From Scenedesmus sp. ARA3 (Eukaryota; Chlorophyta; Chlorophyceae; Sphaeropleales; Scenedesmaceae), in NCBI GenBank assembly GCA_004335835.1, contig RWJK01001377.1, positions 1 through 64,000 of the forward strand: a stretch of 64,000 bases of DNA. Reading direction: 5' to 3'. A program made the position numbers and the translations under genes. The notes beneath the pieces were generated by a model. It worked only from the letters and a program-made list of their open reading frames with translations. It was not told where the DNA came from and did no database searches. Position 1 is the stretch's first letter, and each line of letters begins with the position of its first letter. Of this stretch, positions 60,504-64,000 are shown in pieces.

Positions 60504-63500
60504 CTACACACTTGACACTGGCGGCGGCGGTGGTGGGACTACAAGTGACGCGCCGCCAGCAGCAGGGGCAGGCACGCTCGGCACCTGCCCACCAATTGCT
60601 GCAGATGGCACAGCCCCGGGCTGCTGCTGCTGCTCCCGGCGGGCACTGCCATGTGGTGCAGCTCGCTCCTTGCTGCGGGTCCTGCTGCGGCTGCCCCGGC
60701 TGCGCGAGCGCCGCCGCCGCCTGTCAGCCCTGCCACGGCTGCTGCTCCTACTCCTGCTCCTGCTATAGCTGCGGCTGCGCCTGCTACCCCCTTGCCTGTC
60801 CCTGCTGCTGCGGTACCCCCTACTGCTGCCGTACTGCTCCTTGTGCCTACTGTCTCGCTCATGATACGAGCGATGGTAGCGGTCCCTGCTTCTGCTTCTG
60901 CTGCGGCTGGAGCTCCTGCTCCTGCTGCGGCGCTGCTGCTGCTGCCTGCGATGCTTGTCCCTGCTGCGGCTGCGGCTGTGGTACCTGCTGTGCAGCTCTG
61001 CGCTGCGGCTCCTGCTCCTGCTCCTACTCCTGCCGTGCCGACCCCTGCTTCTGCTTCTGCTCCTGCTTCTGCTGCGGCTGTACCGGCTGCGCTGCTGCTG
61101 CCTGTCTTGCGGCTGCCTATCATGGTGCTGCCTGTCCTGCTGCTGCTTGTCATGCTGCTGCTGGTGGTCTAACTGGTGCTGCTGCTTGTCGTGCTGCTGC
61201 TGCTGCTGTGGCTGCTGGTGCAGCTGCAGTGCTCTGCGCGGTGCGCCATGCACCACAGGTTGTTGCTGTTGCTGTACCTTGCTGCCAGCAGCAGCAGCAG
61301 CAGCACCGCCAGCAGCCCGTGCAGGTGGTGGTGTGCCTGCAGGTGTGACAGACCTGCTGCCTGCCTTGTTGCCTGCAACTGCAGCTGCTGACTGCTGCTT
61401 CTTGGCTTTCACAGCTGGGGACTGCGGCGCAGCACCAGGTGCGCCTGCTGCCTTGCTACGTGCCTTGCCTGCTGCCCCTGCTGCTGCGGCTGCCTTGCCT
61501 GCAGCAGCGCCTGCTGCAGCCCCAGCTGCTGCTGCAGCAGCGCCTTTCTTCGTGCCAGCCGCCGGCACAGCAGCAGCAGCCTGGCCACCATTTGCTGCTG
61601 CTGCTGCTGCAGCAGCGCTCCTGCTGATCTTGTTGTACAGCGACACGATCTGCTCGTCGGTCATGGGGCTCTTGATGAAGTCGATCACGTAGCGCCACAG
61701 CAGACGCCGCATGCCTGGCTGCGCTGCTGCTGCCGCCTCAACAGCCTGCCCAATGGCCAGCAGATGCTTGCGTGTTAGCGCCATGACCTGGCGAGGGTCC
61801 AGGTCCTCGTCAGCAAGCTTCAGCAGCACCTGCAGGTCGCCCGCAACACCAGACAGCTGCTGCTGCAGCTGCTGCTGGCTGTAGCTGCCAGCGTCCTCAG
61901 CAGCTGCTGGTGCTTCTGGCGGCGGCGCTGGCGGCGGCGGCGGTGGTGGTGGCGGCGGCACACTGCCGTTAGCGTCTGGCGCTGCTGCTGCTGCAGTAGC
62001 AGCTGGTGTTCCGGCAGGGGGTGCTCCGGCACTGCTGCTGGACTCCCGTGCTGCTGCTGCAGCAGCAGATGCGGCGCGCAAGGCAGCAACCGCATGCAGC
62101 GGCTGCGCATGGCCTGGCATGGCAGCCAGTGCTGCTGCTGACACTGCTGCAGGCGGCGGCGTAGAGGCTGGCTTGCGCTGCCCTGTGATGCCTGCTGCTG
62201 CCAGTGCTGCTGCACGCGCAGCTGCAGCCTTCTTCGGCGGCAGCGCGTGGCCTGCTGCGCCTGCTGCTGCTGCTGACTTGGGCGCTGGGCGTGCTGGCTT
62301 GCCTGCCGGCGCTGCCTTGTTGCTGCTGAGCCACATCTTGCGCAGGATGCCTAGCACGCGTGTCTCCAGATGAGACGCTGTTTGCAAGTAACAGAGAGGC
62401 AGGGATACACAGCGCAGCAGGGGTTTAGGGGTTGGCAGGAAGTGGCAAGCACTGTCAGCCATGCAACTCAGCAAAGCTAGCAGTACATACGCTGCAGCAA
62501 CACTCGCGAGGGTAGGAGCACTCCAGCCCACTGCGAAGCAAGCTGAGCACGAGGCCTAACGCGCCTAACTCACTAGCAAGCCAACATGCCAGAATAGCAA
62601 TTTCTACATGCTGCGGCAGTTGGCAAGGCGCTCTCACCCTTAGGCTGCAGGCCGGCCTTGTCTCCAGCTGAGCCCATGCTGCTCTCCTCCCTGCCAGCCA
62701 CCACACACGCCAGCTTGGCCTGCAGCCCCAGCCGGCTGTCACCCACCACCTCATCCCAGTGGCCCAGGCCATGGTAGTACACCCCCAGCAGCAGCGCCGC
62801 ATCATCACGAGGGGTCCAGCCAATGGCCTTGCCCCATTTGGCTGCAGGAGGCACTGCTGCTGCTTCCAGCCTGAAGGCGGCTGCGGGGTCCTGCTGCGCT
62901 GCTGTGAGGGCGGCGATGCGCTTGGCGAGCAGTGACATGCTGCTCAGGTGCTGGTGCAGGTCTGCCGCCTTGACGGCACAGCCGAAGAAGTCCAGAGTGG
63001 CGTCCTGCAAGCGTGTAAGCAGCGACCGAGCGTTGAGACGCTACCAAGAGCAAGCAGGCAGAGCTGGTGGGCGAGGGCAAGCATGCACATGCCGCTGCGC
63101 ACGCCTGTTGGGTGGAGATGTGCTAGCAAGCTGCTCACTAGCGGGGTGCTGTAAAGCCACCATCGCATCCTTGCCAGACCACCTGCCCCAGCATGCACAC
63201 ACAACTCCACACCGCGTCCCAGATCCCTGCCAGGCCCCAGCTGCTGCGCGGCGCACCTTGGCCTCGTGCAGCTGCTGCTCAGCCTGTGCCAGCTCCAGCG
63301 CCCTGCTGCAGCCGTCCACCAGCGCCCGCCACAGGCTGAGCTGCTGCTGCAGGCCTGCCTCCTCAACCGCGCCACCAACCTCGGCAGCAATGGCAGGCAG
63401 GCGGGACTTGAGGCCATAGCGGCGCGCTGCACGCACAAAGGCTGTGGCATCCTTGCGGCTGAGGGAGCGGCTTGCAGGAGCTGGGGAGGCCGAGCCCTGC

Positions 63501-64000
63501 TGCTCCTGCAAGCAGCAACAGGCAGCAGCCACAGAGGCAAGGCATACAGCCCTGTGTGAGTATAGAACATCACGTGCAGTAAACACCTTTTTTGCTGCCA
63601 CAACACTGTATCTTGCTGCCAACCTGCTGAGGCATTAGCTTGCCTTCCTGGCGCCCAAAGCTATGCCACTGCACACACAAGCATGGTTGTCAAGAAGCCA
63701 GGCCACCAATAGGCCAAAGGCCAGCTCACCTGCTTGGGCAGGGACCGGCCTGTCTCATGAATATCCAGCAGCCACTCATCAACACGCAGCACAGCGCCCT
63801 CCACAGGCGGCCCTGGCTCACTGCCGCCGCCGTGCTGCTTCTTCTTGCCGCCTGCCTTGGCCTTCTTGACCTTGCCCCTTGCAGCAGCTGGCTCTGCATC
63901 AGCCTCTGCATCAGACAGCGCCCCCAGGGGTGTGCTGGAGCGAGAGCGCGGCCCCAGGCTGCTGCCTGCTGCTGCGCCTGCTGCTGCCAGGCGTGCTGCG
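60504..64000 (-). CDS. CHD1-type chromatin remodeller, C-terminal part (5' end beyond window)
   Basis: Minus-strand exons: 63730-64000 (continues off the edge), 63624-63668 (15-residue microexon), 63257-63505, 62638-63004 and 60504-62377; all phases close. Chromodomains and helicase would lie upstream, outside the window. Visible here: a basic linker; a SANT-like block (LSRKDATAFVRAARRYG); a SLIDE-like block (GWTPRDDAALLLGVYYHGLG); then a DUF4208/CHCT-type helical domain in the last exon (DLQVLLKLADEDLD, ALTRKHLLAIGQAV, LLWRYVIDFIKSPMTDEQIV, SLYNKIS). This order is that of CHD1 and plant CHR5. After it come about 150 residues of Ala/Lys-rich sequence, a His/Gln/Asp repeat (HDKQQQ, DRQ), and about 200 residues of Arg-Ser dipeptides ending in PPPPPPVSSV. 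The RS tail is unusual for this family. Confidence 0.78.

Noticed and set aside
60320..61348. Long plus-strand open frame rich in Cys and Ala
   Set aside because: It is the antisense of the RS/Ala-rich CHD1-like exon; its composition follows from reading CTG/CAG codons on the other strand.

Overview
The window is nuclear DNA from a eukaryote, most likely a chlorophyte green alga. A member of the Sphaeropleales such as Scenedesmaceae would fit, but that is an inference. Genes are dense, intron-rich and mostly spliced at GT-AG. Coding and non-coding DNA is saturated with CAG/CTG (GCA/GCT) triplets, so proteins carry Ala- and Gln-rich runs. Several products are plastid or plant-lineage types: an ARC6-like plastid-division protein, an FdC2-type ferredoxin and a full-size PDR/ABCG transporter. 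Two 50-N gaps (15048-15097 and 35242-35291) show this is a scaffold.

Layout, left to right. 1003-5318 (+): tandem pair of ubiquitin-like-domain genes; the second copy has lost its first exon and carries a frame-breaking 206-bp duplication. 6838-10195 (-): degenerate septin-family GTPase. 10588-14818 (-): SLC35F6-like transporter whose exon borders have been locally duplicated about five times. 15566-19757 (+): bestrophin-like membrane protein. 22255-26524 (-): ARC6/CDP1-like protein, divergent from 27506-29340 (+), FdC2-type ferredoxin. 30611-31368 (+): small coiled-coil protein of unknown role. 33322-36010 and 37513-39730 (+): tandem quinone oxidoreductase-like genes. 41313-54604 (-): 34-exon full-size ABCG transporter. 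57313-58199 (+): small secreted protein. 60504-64000 (-): 3' half of a CHD1-type chromatin remodeller with an RS-rich tail, running off the window edge; degenerate copies of its tail exon lie at 59905-60290 and 55690-56230.

I built the exon models by hand from splice signals, phase continuity and family conservation. Models whose phases close over many exons (ABCG, ARC6, bestrophin-like, both oxidoreductases, ferredoxin, CHD1 tail) are the most reliable. The genes do not form one pathway; the ARC6/ferredoxin head-to-head pair is the only arrangement that suggests shared regulation.

The main unexpected signals are: (1) a short interspersed element present twice, each copy flanked by its own direct repeat, with an apparent empty site in the paralogous intron; (2) strand-specific CTG runs placed just upstream of 3' splice sites; (3) repeated 80-250 bp tandem duplications that straddle exon-intron junctions in at least four genes; (4) a CHD1-type remodeller ending in an RS domain.
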